A stretch of DNA of 64,000 nucleotides, taken from Combretum micranthum (lineage: Eukaryota; Streptophyta; Magnoliopsida; Myrtales; Combretaceae). The stretch covers positions 1-64,000 of the forward strand of contig JAMXBD010002240.1 in NCBI GenBank assembly GCA_024138025.1, in the 5' to 3' direction. Numbering within the stretch: position 1 is the first letter of the stretch; each line of letters opens with the position of its first letter. Positions 1 to 11,715 of this stretch are shown in pieces. Below the pieces are notes generated by a model that did not search any database, had not been told where the DNA came from, and was given only the letters and a program-made list of their open reading frames with translations. Position numbers and translations under genes: made by a program.

Positions 1-13
1 GAAGATAAACGTT
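1..13 (+). pseudogene. CC-NB-LRR relic, fragment 1 of 5 (end of coiled-coil region)
   Basis: These are the last few bases of the coiled-coil part of a disease-resistance-type gene that continues left of the window. The bases read Lys-Ile-Asn in the frame that resumes after the solo LTR at 14-5690 as AIKADGKLF. The five bases at 9-13 (acgtt) are taken as the left target duplication and those at 5691-5695 (atgcc) as the right one. They match at two of five positions and the three differences are all C/T transitions. The assignment rests mainly on frame continuity with fragment 2 and is weak on its own. Confidence 0.4.
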
Positions 14-1961
14 TGTCGCGCCTCAAAAAGTACTCTAAATGTGACAGCCCACCATCACATTATAGAAACCTAGGAATGATTATCTTAGTCACACAAAAGC
101 TTTCATATTATGTGTAAGATATACTTTCACAACAAAAGGAATGCCGATGGAGTTATGCAATTCGAGATGATAATAATAAATAGTATACAAGAGAACTAGA
201 TATAATTTGACTTAACCATTAAGATTACCTGGTCTTAAGGGCACACACCCCACTAAATCCATAAATAAATTAAACGTTACAATCATCCGTAAAATGTCTA
301 AAAAATAAAAGAGTCTCACAAAGAGAATTTAACAAAAATCTACTCCAAAATCTCCCTATAAATTTCCTTCAAAAACTCCCCATAATCTGCTAATAACATT
401 ACCTCAAGCATCACCAACCTAGGATTGAGCCAAATGTATTCATGTTTCAATAAAAAACTGTAAAGTGATAAGCTAACCACAACTTAGTGAGAAAATCTCT
501 CCAAACGTACCCATCAAACATAAACAAGCAAGTTAGTTAAACACACATGCAAATGCAAAGCATTCAGCACATGATACAAACAAGTACATATGGTTACCTA
601 AAAATCATACCTAAAATGGATTCATGCCATTTGTGATAAAGTTTAGGATTCGATCAAAAGGTCTTCGTGACCTTACTACTAGTCCCCTAGCATCCACCCA
701 TAGCAAACAATGCTGGTGCGGCTCCTCTATGAGGTCGTATTCCCCAATGTTTTTACCACCCCATGCTAGAGCAGGGTCCGTACATGTGCACATTTGGTAT
801 GGTTTTGAAATATCCAAAATTTTAAATGCTTAATTTATTTGAATACACATGTAATATGTTTACTCGAGATATAGAATTGTAGTGGACAATTAAATAATAA
901 AATATGATGTGCTAGCATGAATTATTAATTGTGATATATTATATGTTTGAATAAGTTAATAAATTAGAGATTACATAATGTTGTGTGTGTCGGTGAGTTT
1001 TGATAGTAATGTTGATAATTGTTCAATACATGGCAAAAAAAAAAGAAAAAACATAAGTTTTATTGGAGCAAAATCCAAACCCAAGCTAGGCAAAAAATTT
1101 GGCTCAAACCAAGCCCAAAACAAACCAAAGCCCATTCAAAAATCTGTTAACAAAAGTCAAACAAGGGATAAATATCAACTTTCATTTTTGCTAAAATCAC
1201 AAACCAAAAACAGACCCTAAATTCATTGGAAATTCCAAGCTTCATTTCTCCAATTTCTTGATCAAATTTCTTTGGTCAAATCACCAATAATTCCCTCCCA
1301 TTCATCATCTACCAGCTAAAGTCCCTTAAGGTAAGCTTTGTATGCTTTTATGGTTAGTTATTCCTTTGTTTTTCATGTAAGAATGATTTTTCTTTTAATG
1401 GAATTTTATGTTTGAACGTGATTTTGGTGACTTCCATAAGTTTGGTATATAATATTTGTGATAAGTTGGTTTATAGGACTCGGATGAGTTCTTGAAGTGT
1501 GTTATTGTGTATGGGGAAGAGTAGAAGTTGTTTTGAAGTTGAATGATGGATGTGGACTATAAAATTATTTGAAGTTGTTTGATGAGGGTGTTGAGGAGTA
1601 ATGATGTTTTTAATGTGGTTGGGGGTATATGATGGATTATACATGGCTTTTGTTGAGTTTAAGTATTATTAGACAAGTAAAAAGTGATAAAATGAAGTAG
1701 GGAAAAAAGAGGAATCACGTTTTAAAAGCTGCAAAATTTGTGTTCCAAGGTGCACAGGCCGTGTAGGTACCTGTATTGATACATACACGGGTATGGCAAG
1801 ACCCATGGTAGCTACTGGATGTTTGTTCCCAGTGTACATAGCCATAAGCATGGGTCGTATAGCAGGTTGTGCTGGAACAGCCCTGACCTTCTCGCTTCAT
1901 GTGGTCAAACATCCACGAGCACGGCCATGCTCTAGGCCATGTAGTACCTTGTTTCCTTTAA

Positions 1962-2090
1962 ATATATATATATATATATTCAAAATTAAAAATAAAGGTA
2001 TATGTTATATATATATATATATATGTTTATATAACTATTAAATGAAGGATTCAATTTAGTTTTTTTAAGTTTTTTTTTTTTTTTTTTTTG
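1962..2090. repeat. (TA)n runs followed by a poly-T tract
   Basis: Two stretches of alternating TA lie near 1962-1979 and 2008-2024, followed by about 20 T's ending at 2090. All are inside LTR copy A. They are simple low-complexity sequence. Confidence 0.85.
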
Positions 2091-2845
2091 GAATCAAGAA
2101 TTTGATTTGCTTAAAGTTAATATTTTATTTTGTATGAGTTGAATTCTTTTATTTCAGATAATCCGTCTCAGTTGAAAGAGTCTACAGGTCTTTTATCAAA
2201 AAATTCCAGGTACACAGTAACTTTGATTGTTGTTAGTTTAGGATAAGCATAAACTAAATCAATTCTAATCAAAGAGGAATTATAAATTGTTTGACTTGGT
2301 TGTGTTTCTTTCCGTTTAATCCAATTCGGAGAGCAACAACCTTTTTAGAGCGGACATGGTAGTTAGGTGTTTAGGCCACTTTTGTCATGGTGCCATGACT
2401 TTTATAAGTGGCTCGACGGGTAATTGATAGGGAGAATAGTATCAGTGTAACATTTGCTTATTCTAAGAAGAAACAATATGATTTAGTTCACGTTTATGGG
2501 ACCGGTTAAACTAAGTGATATTATAGATTAAGTTAAGTAAAGTTGATTAATGACTATTAACCCTAGATGAAATTACTTTTCTCTTTATTAGTTATATCAT
2601 CTAGGTGATATAGGTATTCGGACTGCCTATATCAATCCTCTGAGTGTTGTGTCATTACTCACGACCCCCAGCTTCCCAGTAAGCTCTATCCGGAGTTTGA
2701 ATACTCCTTTATTGACTTATAAACTTAATTAATAGATAATAAATGGATAGTTGATGCATTGCATTTAGTCTAAGAGTTCTTGTCACTATATATTGGCTTT
2801 TGTTACTTGTGTACTGGGCTTTTGGCTCATAATCTTCTATTTTAG

Positions 2846-2908
2846 GTGCCGACGATGATGAGTTTTATACTCAGGCGGGTTATGGAACCGATTTTGAAGA
2901 CGTTTTAA
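2846..2908 (+). other. Exon-like acidic micro-ORF in LTR copy A
   Basis: A pyrimidine-rich stretch ending TTTTAG at 2840-2845 looks like a 3' splice site. The following frame reads GADDDEFYTQAGYGTDFEDV and continues a little further. Copies B and C carry related acidic frames at the same place. All three follow a conserved 'tgtactg(g/a)g...ggctca' block about 15-35 bases upstream. That it is spliced or translated is an inference. Confidence 0.4.
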
Positions 2909-4261
2909 TCATTCTAAGTTGTATCATGTTTTAAGTTTTGGCACATGAGAAAATTTAGGTAAATGACTTATTCTAAATTTTAATTTTTATTTTTAATAAG
3001 AAGGTTGGTTTATGTATAGTAAATAAGATTTTTAAAAAATTTTACATAATAAAGAATTATCAATATTTGTATTTGAGAAATTCATTTTGCAAATTTGAAA
3101 AATATACTTGGGTGTTTCCTTTCAAATTCTTAATGAAAAATATTTCCTAAGTATAAATAAGAATTTTTGTAAAATATTTTTCATGACAAAGAATTATCAT
3201 TATTTAAGTTTTTGGAAAACCTTTGCATATCAAAGAATTATCAATGTTTGTATTCTCAGATGACTCATTTTGAAATTTTGAAAAAATTAGCTAAGTAGCT
3301 ACTTTTATGATAATCTTTCCTAAGTGTTGAAAAAAAATTCTTAAAGTTACGTTTCAGAGAAATAATCAATTTTCTCATTTTTGAAATTTTCATTAAGACA
3401 AAAATATCACTTTATGACCATGTATGTACATAAGTGAGATTATAGTAATGATACTAAGAAACAAATTATTGGCATAGACCTATGTAGGAATTAATGATAG
3501 AAAATCAAATGAGCAAATATACATAAAAAAAAATAAAGATATGAAAGTTTAGCTTGATATCAAGACTTCTCGGGATTTAGAAATAGATAAGTCCCATATA
3601 TGAAATAAGAAAAGTAAGAGAATAATTATGAGAGTCTTAGACTTTAGCAAGGCTTCCCGAGACTTGAATATAACCAATGTCATGAATAAAGCAAAGCAAA
3701 TAAATAAGAAAATTATAGAAGTATTATATAATTTCAAAGCTCCCCAGGACTTAGATTATAGATAAGTTCCCTTCATTTTGACTTGATTTAAAATAAGTCT
3801 AAGACTAGAAATTAACTAGTCTTATTTTATTTAGCATGAAATAAAAAGAATGAAGTAAAGCATTAATAAAATGTTAGGTTAGTAAGCTTTAGGCTGTAGA
3901 ATATATACATATACTTAGTAACATATACAAAGTTAATGTTATAAGCAAGAATATAATTTAACATAACATGAACAAGAAGTGAATATGACATGAACAATAT
4001 GTTCTTTGTGCATTTCCAATCCCTAGCATATGCTCATAGAGATTTTTATTTGGAAACCATAACACACATATTTTTTATGTCACATAACATGAACTAAAGA
4101 GAAGGTTTAGGATAGTTACCTTAAAGAAGAAAAATGTATGAGTGTGGGAGAGAGATTCAAGTGAGAGAGGGAGAGAAGAGAGGAGAGAGGATTTGAGTTT
4201 TGGTTTTGGTAGAGTTTTCTTATGTATAGAAGAAGTGTGTAAAGAATGAAGGAGAGATGGG

Positions 4262-4271
4262 GTATTTATAG
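4262..4271 (-). promoter_or_regulatory. TATA box of the solo LTR at 14-5690
   Basis: The + strand reads gtatttatag, which is CTATAAATAC on the minus strand. The same motif sits at the equivalent place in the LTRs at 15240, 59957 and 49961. It is the likely LTR transcription promoter. Confidence 0.55.
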
Positions 4272-5690
4272 GAAAAGTTGAAGGGAAATTATAGTTAATT
4301 AAATAAATGAAAAAGAGAAGACAATAGAGGGCATAGGAGAGAGAGAGAGAGTCCGGCCATCAGAGGGAAGAGGGAGGGAGAGAGGTTAAAATTAATTTTA
4401 GAAGAAAAGTGTAAGAAAAAATTAGTGAAAAAAATGATGTAAAGTTTTATGGGAAAAGAAAAGTATAAGAATAGGTTTATAGGTTGTAAGAGATACGTTG
4501 TAAAAAAAATTAGAGATAGATGTATAATAATGAATAGTAGTAAATAGTAATTGAATAGTAAATAATACAAATAAATTATCGGTAGTAAGAAAAATATGCA
4601 TAAATAGGATATATTTGACATTTTTAGAAGCCGAAAAATTTTGTAACTAATATTGTACGATTCCTTATCTCATCACAAGTCCAAATTGATTTTCAGAATA
4701 TTTTTATTGTTTTTCATTCCTAGACCCTATTTTTAGAGTCTGATCTTGTTCAGGTTTGAAACGAGCGAATTTTTGTCGAATATGATCTTTCTAGGTTATA
4801 AGACATTATTTCGGACTATAATCAAAGGTTATCTCATTTTTTACTGTCATAGATCTAAATCCTCTAAATCTTAATGTTGACTTAAGTTGGCTTTTAGGTT
4901 CCAGTTTCAATTCCAGCTTTTAAAATTTACTTGTAATATTATATAATTTAAGGGTTTACATTTGTATTATATATTTTGCCTTAAGTTTACTCTATTTTCA
5001 TAACTCATTTATTATTTTAGGATTCTCATGACTTTTTTAATCAAGTCTAAGGCTTTTAGTGTTATATGTTGACTCAATTTGACTATTTGTATTAATTTTA
5101 AATTTTTTATTCTAAAATTCACCAAATGGTCTAAGGTTTTATAATTTTTTCATTGAATATTATTTGGAAATACTATCTCGATTTACGTGTTAAAGATCAG
5201 ATAGATGAATTGTTCAGCGTAAGGATTTTGAGTCAAATGATTATTGGATTTTCGTTTTGTTTTTTAAAGTGTTCTTTTTTTTAAGGTTATGACATTTCAC
5301 ATTTGATCTTGTTTAGGGTTTCTAGAGTTCGATTTTAACTTGGGTTGGCTTTTGGGCTTAAGTTTCGGTATTTAGCTGTAGGATTATTTTCTGAGAGTCC
5401 CAAAAAATTCAGGGGTTTACACAAGTAATAAGATATAGAAACTGTTTCATATAGGTTTTCGAAATGATTAAAATATCAAAAATTTCAGTTGTTTTAGCGA
5501 AAAATTTTCCTAAATATCTTGTTTTTAGGGTTTTCATCTTTATTTAATTTATCTGATATTTTAGGGTTGTTAAACCATATCTGATCGAGTCTAGGGTTTA
5601 TAGTTAACTCAGATCGATTTTAGGGTTTCGATTCTGGTTTCAACTCTAAGCTTCATATTTAAATTTACTAGAAAAATATAGGGGTTTACA

Positions 5691-6250
5691 ATGCCATCAA
5701 AGCTGATGGCAAGCTATTTCGACTAGAGGAACACCCTATTGAAATGGGAGTGGAGATTAGACATAGAAGACGAGAGCAAATGCACTTGCTTTTATGTCAA
5801 GAAAAACTTATTGGTAAGGATGATGACAATAGAAAAATAATAAGACAACTAATGGACCCTAATATAGAAGAGAATGTTTCGGTAGTTTCAATTATTGTCA
5901 TTGGTAGATTAGGAAAGACAACACTTGCTCAATATATCTTTGATGATGAAGTTGTTCAAAACATTTCAACCAACAATGTAGGTTTTTGTCTTTGAATTTG
6001 ATATAGATATGATAGTAGCAAATATCATTGCAAGAGTGAAGAATACAAAAGTAGAGTATCTGAACATAGATTAAATAAAAAGTACTCTTTGGAAGAAATT
6101 GATAGAAAGAGGTATCTTTTGGTTCTTGATGATTTATGGAATAAAAACCAAGAACAATGGGTTAAGCTCAAGAATTTGTTAGATGGAGGAGCTCTAAGAA
6201 GCAAAATACTCAATACAGCATGTAGTCAATAAGCTACCAAGGCTGCTGGC
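5691..6250 (+). pseudogene. CC-NB-LRR relic, fragment 2 of 5 (linker and NB-ARC N-terminal half)
   Basis: This is part of a plant intracellular immune-receptor gene, whose family detects pathogen effectors through a nucleotide-binding switch. The frame reads AIKADGKLFRLEEHP, then a linker, then the P-loop IGRLGKTTLAQ (about 5910-5942), where the usual second Gly is Arg. A frameshift follows at about 5985, after which VFEFDIDMIVANII corresponds to the RNBS-A region. A stop follows near 6070. Kinase-2 is clear as RYLLVLDDLWN (about 6110-6142), and GSKIL (about 6198) is the start of RNBS-B. With Asp-Asp-Leu-Trp at kinase-2 and no TIR features, it is the CC class. The upstream end was cut by the solo LTR, and the downstream end by a hAT MITE that splits RNBS-B from the rest of NB-ARC. 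It cannot encode a functional protein. Confidence 0.88.
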
Positions 6251-6848
6251 TAGGGATGCGATCAGGTTAGCCATTAATGGGTTTCCGACCCATCTAACCC
6301 AATAAAAACTCTATAGGGTTGAACTTTATAAGGTAATAGAGTCGGATTTAGACATAGGTAAAAAACTCTATAGGGTATTAAGCCGAGTTTGGATACTACT
6401 AAAACCCGATGGATACCCACCCGACCCATTAGTCCTAGTAAAAAAAAATTATAATGTAAATACATTTACTAAATGTAAACATAGTAATAGGCTAAATTTA
6501 AAAATAGGTTAGAAAAGAGAAGGTGAATTACTATATTATTAGACCATTATTTTATTGGCTTAAGTCTGGTGAATCTATTGAAAAAAAAGAAAACAATAAA
6601 TAGGGCAGGTTCAAGTTGATAATTGAGCGGGTATTGAGCGGGTATCGAGCGGGTAATCAAGTTGATAGTCAGGTGGGTAATCAGGTGAGTAGCAGGTTTT
6701 AGAGTAAACCCTATAGAGCAAGTTTGGATATAGAAGGAAACTCCTTCAGGGTTATAAGATCAGGTTTGGTATGACCTATAGTGTAGCGGGTTTAGGTTTG
6801 GGTTTGGGTCATATGACCCGCCCAAAATCCAACTTGATTGCATCCCTG
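6251..6848. mobile_element. hAT-type MITE (598 bp) inside the NBS-LRR relic
   Basis: The terminal inverted repeats are TAGGGATGCGATCAGGTT on the left and, reading inward from the right end, CAGGGATGCAATCAAGTT. The CAGGG start and 8-bp duplication fit hAT transposons. The flanks are ctgctggc (6243-6250) and ctactagc (6849-6856), which match at six of eight positions with both differences G/A. There is no transposase coding capacity, so it is non-autonomous. When it is removed with one flank copy, the resistance-gene frame reads on as ATKAAG then LTSLYLLQ. Confidence 0.8.
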
Positions 6849-8704
6849 CTACTAGCTTAACAAGCCTATATCTTCTTCAAATCCAATCAAGGAATACATC
6901 TCTAAAATTGTTCATGGCTATTGCTTCTTAGCAGACTCAAGAGATATCTGAGTCAGAAATAGTTCGTATTAGGAAAGAAATAGTTGAGAAGTGTGGTGGC
7001 CTTCTTTTAGTTATGATGATCTCTCACCATATTTAAAACGGTGCTTTATATTTTGTTCATTGTTTTGAAAGGACTACTCTATCCAAAAGTCTACCTTAAT
7101 AAGTTGTTGGATTTCACAAGGATTTATACAAACACCTCCAAATAGTGATCTTAATGCTAAAGATATGATAGATGAATATTTCATGCACCTTTTATTAAGA
7201 AGCTTTTTCTAAGGTATATAAAATGAGACGTTTGGTATTGTCACATAAAAAATGCATGACCTTCTACATGATTTAGCATGCTCAATGGCTGGCATAGAGA
7301 GTTGTGATGTAAAAGATGCCCATACAAAAACTCATCATATATCTTATGGGTCAAATTATGATTTTCACACAAACTTCCAGATCTTCAAGGTAAAAATACC
7401 AAAGTGTGGATCTTATTGTCAATTGAAGATCCATATGAATGTTTAAAGTCATGTGATGAGTTAACTGAATTTATTTGCCTTAAAATTATATCAAACTTTA
7501 GGTTCTTGCATTTTTTAGCCCTCCATAATACTAAAAGGAAGGTAGTGCCGCACTCCTTCTGCAAGTTGAAGCACCTTTTCCATCTTGATCTTTCCCAAAA
7601 CAAAAAATGGACAAACTTCCTAGTTCCATTAAAGGTTTACAAAATCTTGCAACATTGAAACTTCAAAATTGTGAAAGTCTCTAAGAATTGCCTAATGACA
7701 TTGGAATTCTTAATAAGTTTCTTCCCATGAAACAGATGCCATGTAGTTTGGGGTAACTCACCTCTTTACACCCATTAACATGTTTCATTATTGGATACTA
7801 TAAGTCCAGCCTAAAGAATTCTGCGAGTGTAAGTGACTTGAGTGGCTTGAACAACTTAAGAGAGAACTCGTTATATTAGCACTTGGCCACATAGAAAACG
7901 CAGTTGCAATGTTTGAGAAAGGATGTATTAAAGCAAAGCATTCATTGGATTGCTTACAAATAAGTTGGTTTGATATGGAGGGAAGTATATGTGAGGAAGA
8001 TGAGCTTATTGAAAGTCATGAAACCATTCTAGAAGGACCGAAATCACATACAACTTTATGTTCTTTTATAATAAATGATTAAAGGGGACCAAAATTTCCT
8101 CGGTGGATGATGGCAGATACATTGCTTACCAAATCTAGTTAAAATTGAATTGTTTTGTTGTAAAAATGTCAATTTCTTCCACCACTTGGCCTACTACCTT
8201 ATCTCAGGGAATTGTATTTATATGGACTTAGTGCAATTCAATCCACTACTCACAACGACAATCCCTCATCGAACAATTCATCTAGTCTGGCTATTTATGG
8301 TTGCTCGAGTGTGAAGTCTTTGCCATTGATTCAGGACCTAAAGAAATGCCTCTTTGACGTGAGTTAAGAGTTATTGGATCAATCATCTTATTTCCAAAAA
8401 TTGGAACATTTAGATATCCGAAAGATTGGTTTCATAGACACTTGCCAAAGGCTTGGCTTAAACCCCTCTTCACTTGAAAGTCTAATCATTGGAAAGTGTC
8501 CAAATTTAATTTCTCTGTCGCTTGGCATGAAATACCTATCGTCCCTATAGTTTATTTCTCTTTTGTGATTGTCAAGTGCCTGATCTTTCTATAAATGAGA
8601 ATCACAATGTGATGCAACACCTAAATCAAGGCCTTAGGAGGTTGTGCCACCTAAAATAGCCAACCTTTCGAAACTCATGTCACTTCCAGAGTGACTTTTC
8701 CATC
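6849..8704 (+). pseudogene. CC-NB-LRR relic, fragment 3 of 5 (NB-ARC C-terminal part and LRRs)
   Basis: This continues fragment 2. It reads LTSLYLLQ, then ESEIVRIRKEIVEKCGG, which leads into GLLL, the GLPL motif with Pro changed to Leu (about 7000). Immediately afterwards, out of frame, comes SYDDLSPYLKRCFIFCSLF (about 7011-7073), so roughly 50 codons that normally separate these motifs are missing. The MHD motif reads MHDLLHDLACSMAG (7252-7293). Leucine-rich repeats follow in several frames, for example FRFLHFLALHNTKRK (about 7498), HLFHLDLSQN, LPPLGLLPYLRELYLYGL (about 8172) and SLESLIIGKCPNLISLSLG (about 8480). Many stops and at least four frameshifts are visible. The end is cut by the LTR at 8705. 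Family placement is firm and the exact number of repeats is not. Confidence 0.88.
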
Positions 8705-10100
8705 TGAAATAACCAAGAATTTCAATGTATGATTAATTTGCATGTCTATATGTTATGTTTGTTTGAAACGTAGAAATTATGATAAATAATTAGTTAATAA
8801 AATATGGTGTGATAGTATGATTTAGTAATAGTATCGTATAGCATGTATATCTTTAACTTGTTTAAAATATGAAAATTTTGTGAATATATTTTAGTTGATA
8901 AGTTATGCATGTTAGAATTTAATGCGGTAGGATGATTAGGTATTTGTATTGCATTGTATTGTTAGCTTGATATAAGTTAAACTCATGTCATGCAATAAAA
9001 GCCAACCTAAGCTAAGCAGATTTTTAAGCCATTTTAAGCAAAAAAAAAAATAATATAATAAAGTCTTAAATCAAGCCCGAAGCCCAAGCCTAAGTCTTTT
9101 TCTTTCCATATCAACTGCCCTAAAGTCAACTAAATATAGGATAATATCACAGCAAAATTTGCAAACAAAACACAATTCAAAATAGACATAAAAACCGACA
9201 TTTTCCACTCTAAAAAGACCCACGAATTTTTCATTAAAAATTTTCACGTTACAATTCACTCAAGGCTTGTTTAAGTGTTCTCCTTCAAGTTAAAGTCACA
9301 TAAGGTTAATTTGCATGCTTTTATGGTTGTTATTTCCTTTGTTTTTATCATAAGAATGACTTCTTGTTATAGTAGGTTTATAGTAGTTTGGAGGTGATTT
9401 TGAAGATTCATGGTAATCAATAGAGCTAAATGAGTTCTTGGAGTGTGTTGATGTGTTTAAAGATAGATGTGTTGTAGTAGACAAGTAGTTTCATGTGTTG
9501 AAGTTATTGGTTATTGGAAGTGCTTGAAATGGTGCAAGTTTTTATGAGTTTATGCATGAGTTGATGAAATTTCGAGATGAAGGATTTGATGTAAGTTGTG
9601 TGATGTGGTAAGAGTTGTTTGATATTGAGAAGTGAAGTTCATATATATATTGAGTTGTTAAGTGCTTGCAGTATGTTATATGATCCTTGTATAGTGCTTA
9701 GAGTATAATAAGATGTGTGAAAAATGTGTAAAAAATGAAGTTTTAAATAGGAAAACTCGTTATAGCCCAAATACCTTGTCAAACGGCCTATTTGGAGGGT
9801 GTATGGACTAAACAACCCTTGAAACGACCCATATGAAGGGACGTTACATGTTCTAGAGATTTTTGCACACATCCCTTGGGTCCAACGGCCCTTAAAACGA
9901 CTTGTTTAGAGGGGTATTTCACTTTAGGTGCATTTTGATTAAAATTCTCTTGTTTGAAACATCCTTTTTTTAAGGGTGTTTGAGCCTAAACAGCCTTGTA
10001 TACAGGCCTGTTTGGAGGGGTGTTTGGTTTTTTGGCTTTGTACTAAAATTTATATAACCCTCTAAACGGCCCCATGTGGGCATGAACAATACCGTACCTA

Positions 10101-10130
10101 AAATATATATATATATATATATATATTTTT
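10101..10130. repeat. (TA)n microsatellite
   Basis: About 12 TA units are followed by a T run, inside LTR copy B. A similar TA run lies at 10344-10366. Confidence 0.85.
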
Positions 10131-11169
10131 TTTAATTATAATTTTATTGCTTTATATGTGTTTCCTTATTTGTTGCTTAATTTTGTGATTAAGTAGAAAG
10201 CCTATATAACCCTATTGTATGTATCTATGTTAAGTTCTTCTTTTTTTTTTTTTTACGAGTTTCTATTTGAATTTGTTGTGTTAAAGGGTTAATATTCAAT
10301 TGAGAGATAGTGATGTTTGATATGCAATTGTTTGAAATGTGAGATATATATATATATATATATATTGTGTGAATATGAATTATGTGTTGATTTGAACTTT
10401 ACTTGAGTATGACAAGGGTGTAATGAATTAATGTATAATTTTGAATTAACAATGTCTTATATGAAATGGTTTCTTTAACAAATTCACGTACTCAACTAAG
10501 ATCAAATACCAGTCTTTTGCCTGATAAACCTATTTATCAAGATACGCAGTAATGTGATTGTTTATTGTTTGGTTAGACATTTCTAAACCAACTCTAATTA
10601 AAGAGGAATTAAAATTTCTTTGAACTATTTATGCGTGTATCGTTGAATATGATCCAGGGAGTAGTGACCCTGTTAACAAGGTTAACATGGTAGTTTAGGC
10701 ACTTAGGCCACTTTAGTCATAATGCAATGACTTTTATTAGTGGCTCATCGAGTAATTGATGGGGGGTATAGTATTGGTGTAACATTTGCTTACCCTTAAA
10801 AGGACATAATATGATTTAGTTCACGTTTTATGAGGACGATTGAACTAGGTGATATTATGGATTACGTTAAGTAAAGTTAAGTAATGGTTGTAAACTCTAG
10901 ATAAAATTACTTTTTCTTTATGAGGATATATCATAGATATAAGTATTCAGACTGCTTATATCAACCTCCTGAATAGCTGCGGTTACTCAAGACCCTCAAA
11001 GTCTCCAAGATTTAAATCAAAGTTTGAATACTCTAGTGTTGTTTTTTTGACTTAAATAAATAGAAATAATTTATGATTTTTGCCTTACATTAGTTCAGGT
11101 GTGTATGCCATATTTTATTTTTCTATGTTACTGTGTACTGGGCATCTGGCTCACTTTTTCTCTTTTAAG

Positions 11170-11248
11170 TATTGAAGAAGACGAGATTTATGATTCTTTA
11201 GGTTATGGAACGGACCTTAAGGACTTTTTGGATGAGTGTGATGATTAA
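11170..11248 (+). other. Exon-like acidic micro-ORF in LTR copy B
   Basis: It follows a pyrimidine-rich stretch ending AAG at 11167-11169. In frame it reads SIEEDEIYDSLGYGTDLKDF and ends with a TAA at 11246-11248. The GYGTD core and the run of acidic residues match copy A. The conserved 'tgtactgggc' block lies about 40 bases upstream. Splicing is inferred only from the sequence pattern. Confidence 0.4.
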
Positions 11249-11629
11249 GACTCCTCGACCGATCTTGTTGTTTTTCCTTGCAAGAGAGACCAAACTAAGT
11301 TTTGTTTCAAAAATGTAATACTATAGACAAGGCTTACTCATAAGCCTAAAGTTATAATATAAAGTAGTTAAGTTTCCCTATATTGTATGAATATATGGTT
11401 TTGTTGTAAACCTTGAGATACCAAGTTATTGGTATCTATGTGTTGTTATATCAAAGTATCTACTCCTTGATGAGTAGTTTTTTATAAAGCTTTATATCTA
11501 AGCAAGTTAAATAAGCAATCCACATAAACACCTCCTTTTTCAGACGGCCTTACTTATAGTACTTAGGTATTATACATGGCTAACAGACTTAGTGTGTGTA
11601 ATATGAGAGACTAGACATGTTAGGTCTTT

Positions 11630-11715
11630 TCATCATCTCACAGCATTGAATATGCTCGAATTGTCCCCGTGTACAAACTTAGTATTGTTGATAAATCACA
11701 TGGGTGACCTTACAT
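11630..11715 (+). pseudogene. CC-NB-LRR relic, fragment 4 of 5 (one to two LRR units)
   Basis: This short piece of the LRR domain is stranded between LTR copy B and the Copia element. In frame it reads HHLTALNMLELSPCTNLVLL and continues with INHMGDLT up to the Copia boundary. After removal of the Copia element the next residues are SPQRFEIVNCPNL from 35238. The frame is unbroken here. Confidence 0.85.

Larger units (their letters stand above)
806..3006 (+). mobile_element. LTR of the TGAAATA family, copy A, nested in a solo LTR
   Basis: It begins TGAAATATCCAAAATTTT and aligns by eye along its length with copy B (8705-11629), and less well with copy C (31129-34375). Shared blocks are the start, a 'ttatggttagttattcctttg' type block near 1350, the lines near 2360-2650, a 'tgtactgggc' block at 2811 and the exon-like segment from 2846. 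The left boundary is good. The right boundary is uncertain: ggttt occurs at 801-805 and again at 3007-3011 and may be the target duplication, but the element does not end in CA there. It contains a (TA)n run and a T run near 1962-2090. Confidence 0.6.
14..5690 (-). mobile_element. Solo LTR of the TGTAAACCCC gypsy family, with a nested LTR inside
   Basis: On the + strand this starts TGTCGCGCCTC and ends GGGGTTTACA, so the LTR lies on the minus strand (start TGTAAACCCC at 5690, end GGCGCGACA at 14). It is a diverged relative of the LTRs at 12134-15957 and 56936-60659. Shared landmarks include the first 120 bases, the 'cgggatttag...aagtccc' block near 3575, and the TATA box at 4262. Without the nested LTR at 806-3006 it is about 3.5 kb, a normal length for this family. 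No internal coding region is attached, so it is a solo LTR. Motifs like GGGTTTACA recur at about 4956-4964, 5412-5421 and 5681-5690, so the terminal region looks repeated. Confidence 0.7.
8705..11629 (+). mobile_element. LTR of the TGAAATA family, copy B, inserted in the LRR region
   Basis: It begins TGAAATAACCAAGAATTTC, like copy A. The proposed target duplication is ccatc (8700-8704) and tcatc (11630-11634). Joining the flanks gives the gene frame LFHHLTALNMLELSP, which supports the boundaries. The right end does not finish in CA, so it may be mutated or misplaced by a few bases. It contains (TA)n runs at 10101-10126 and 10344-10366, a series of 'aacgGcc'-like words at 9780-10080, and an exon-like acidic micro-ORF near 11170. 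Confidence 0.65.

Noticed and set aside
611..833. Overlapping open frames on both strands near the left end
   Set aside because: They lie in the solo LTR at 14-5690, run opposite to each other, and have no recognisable product.
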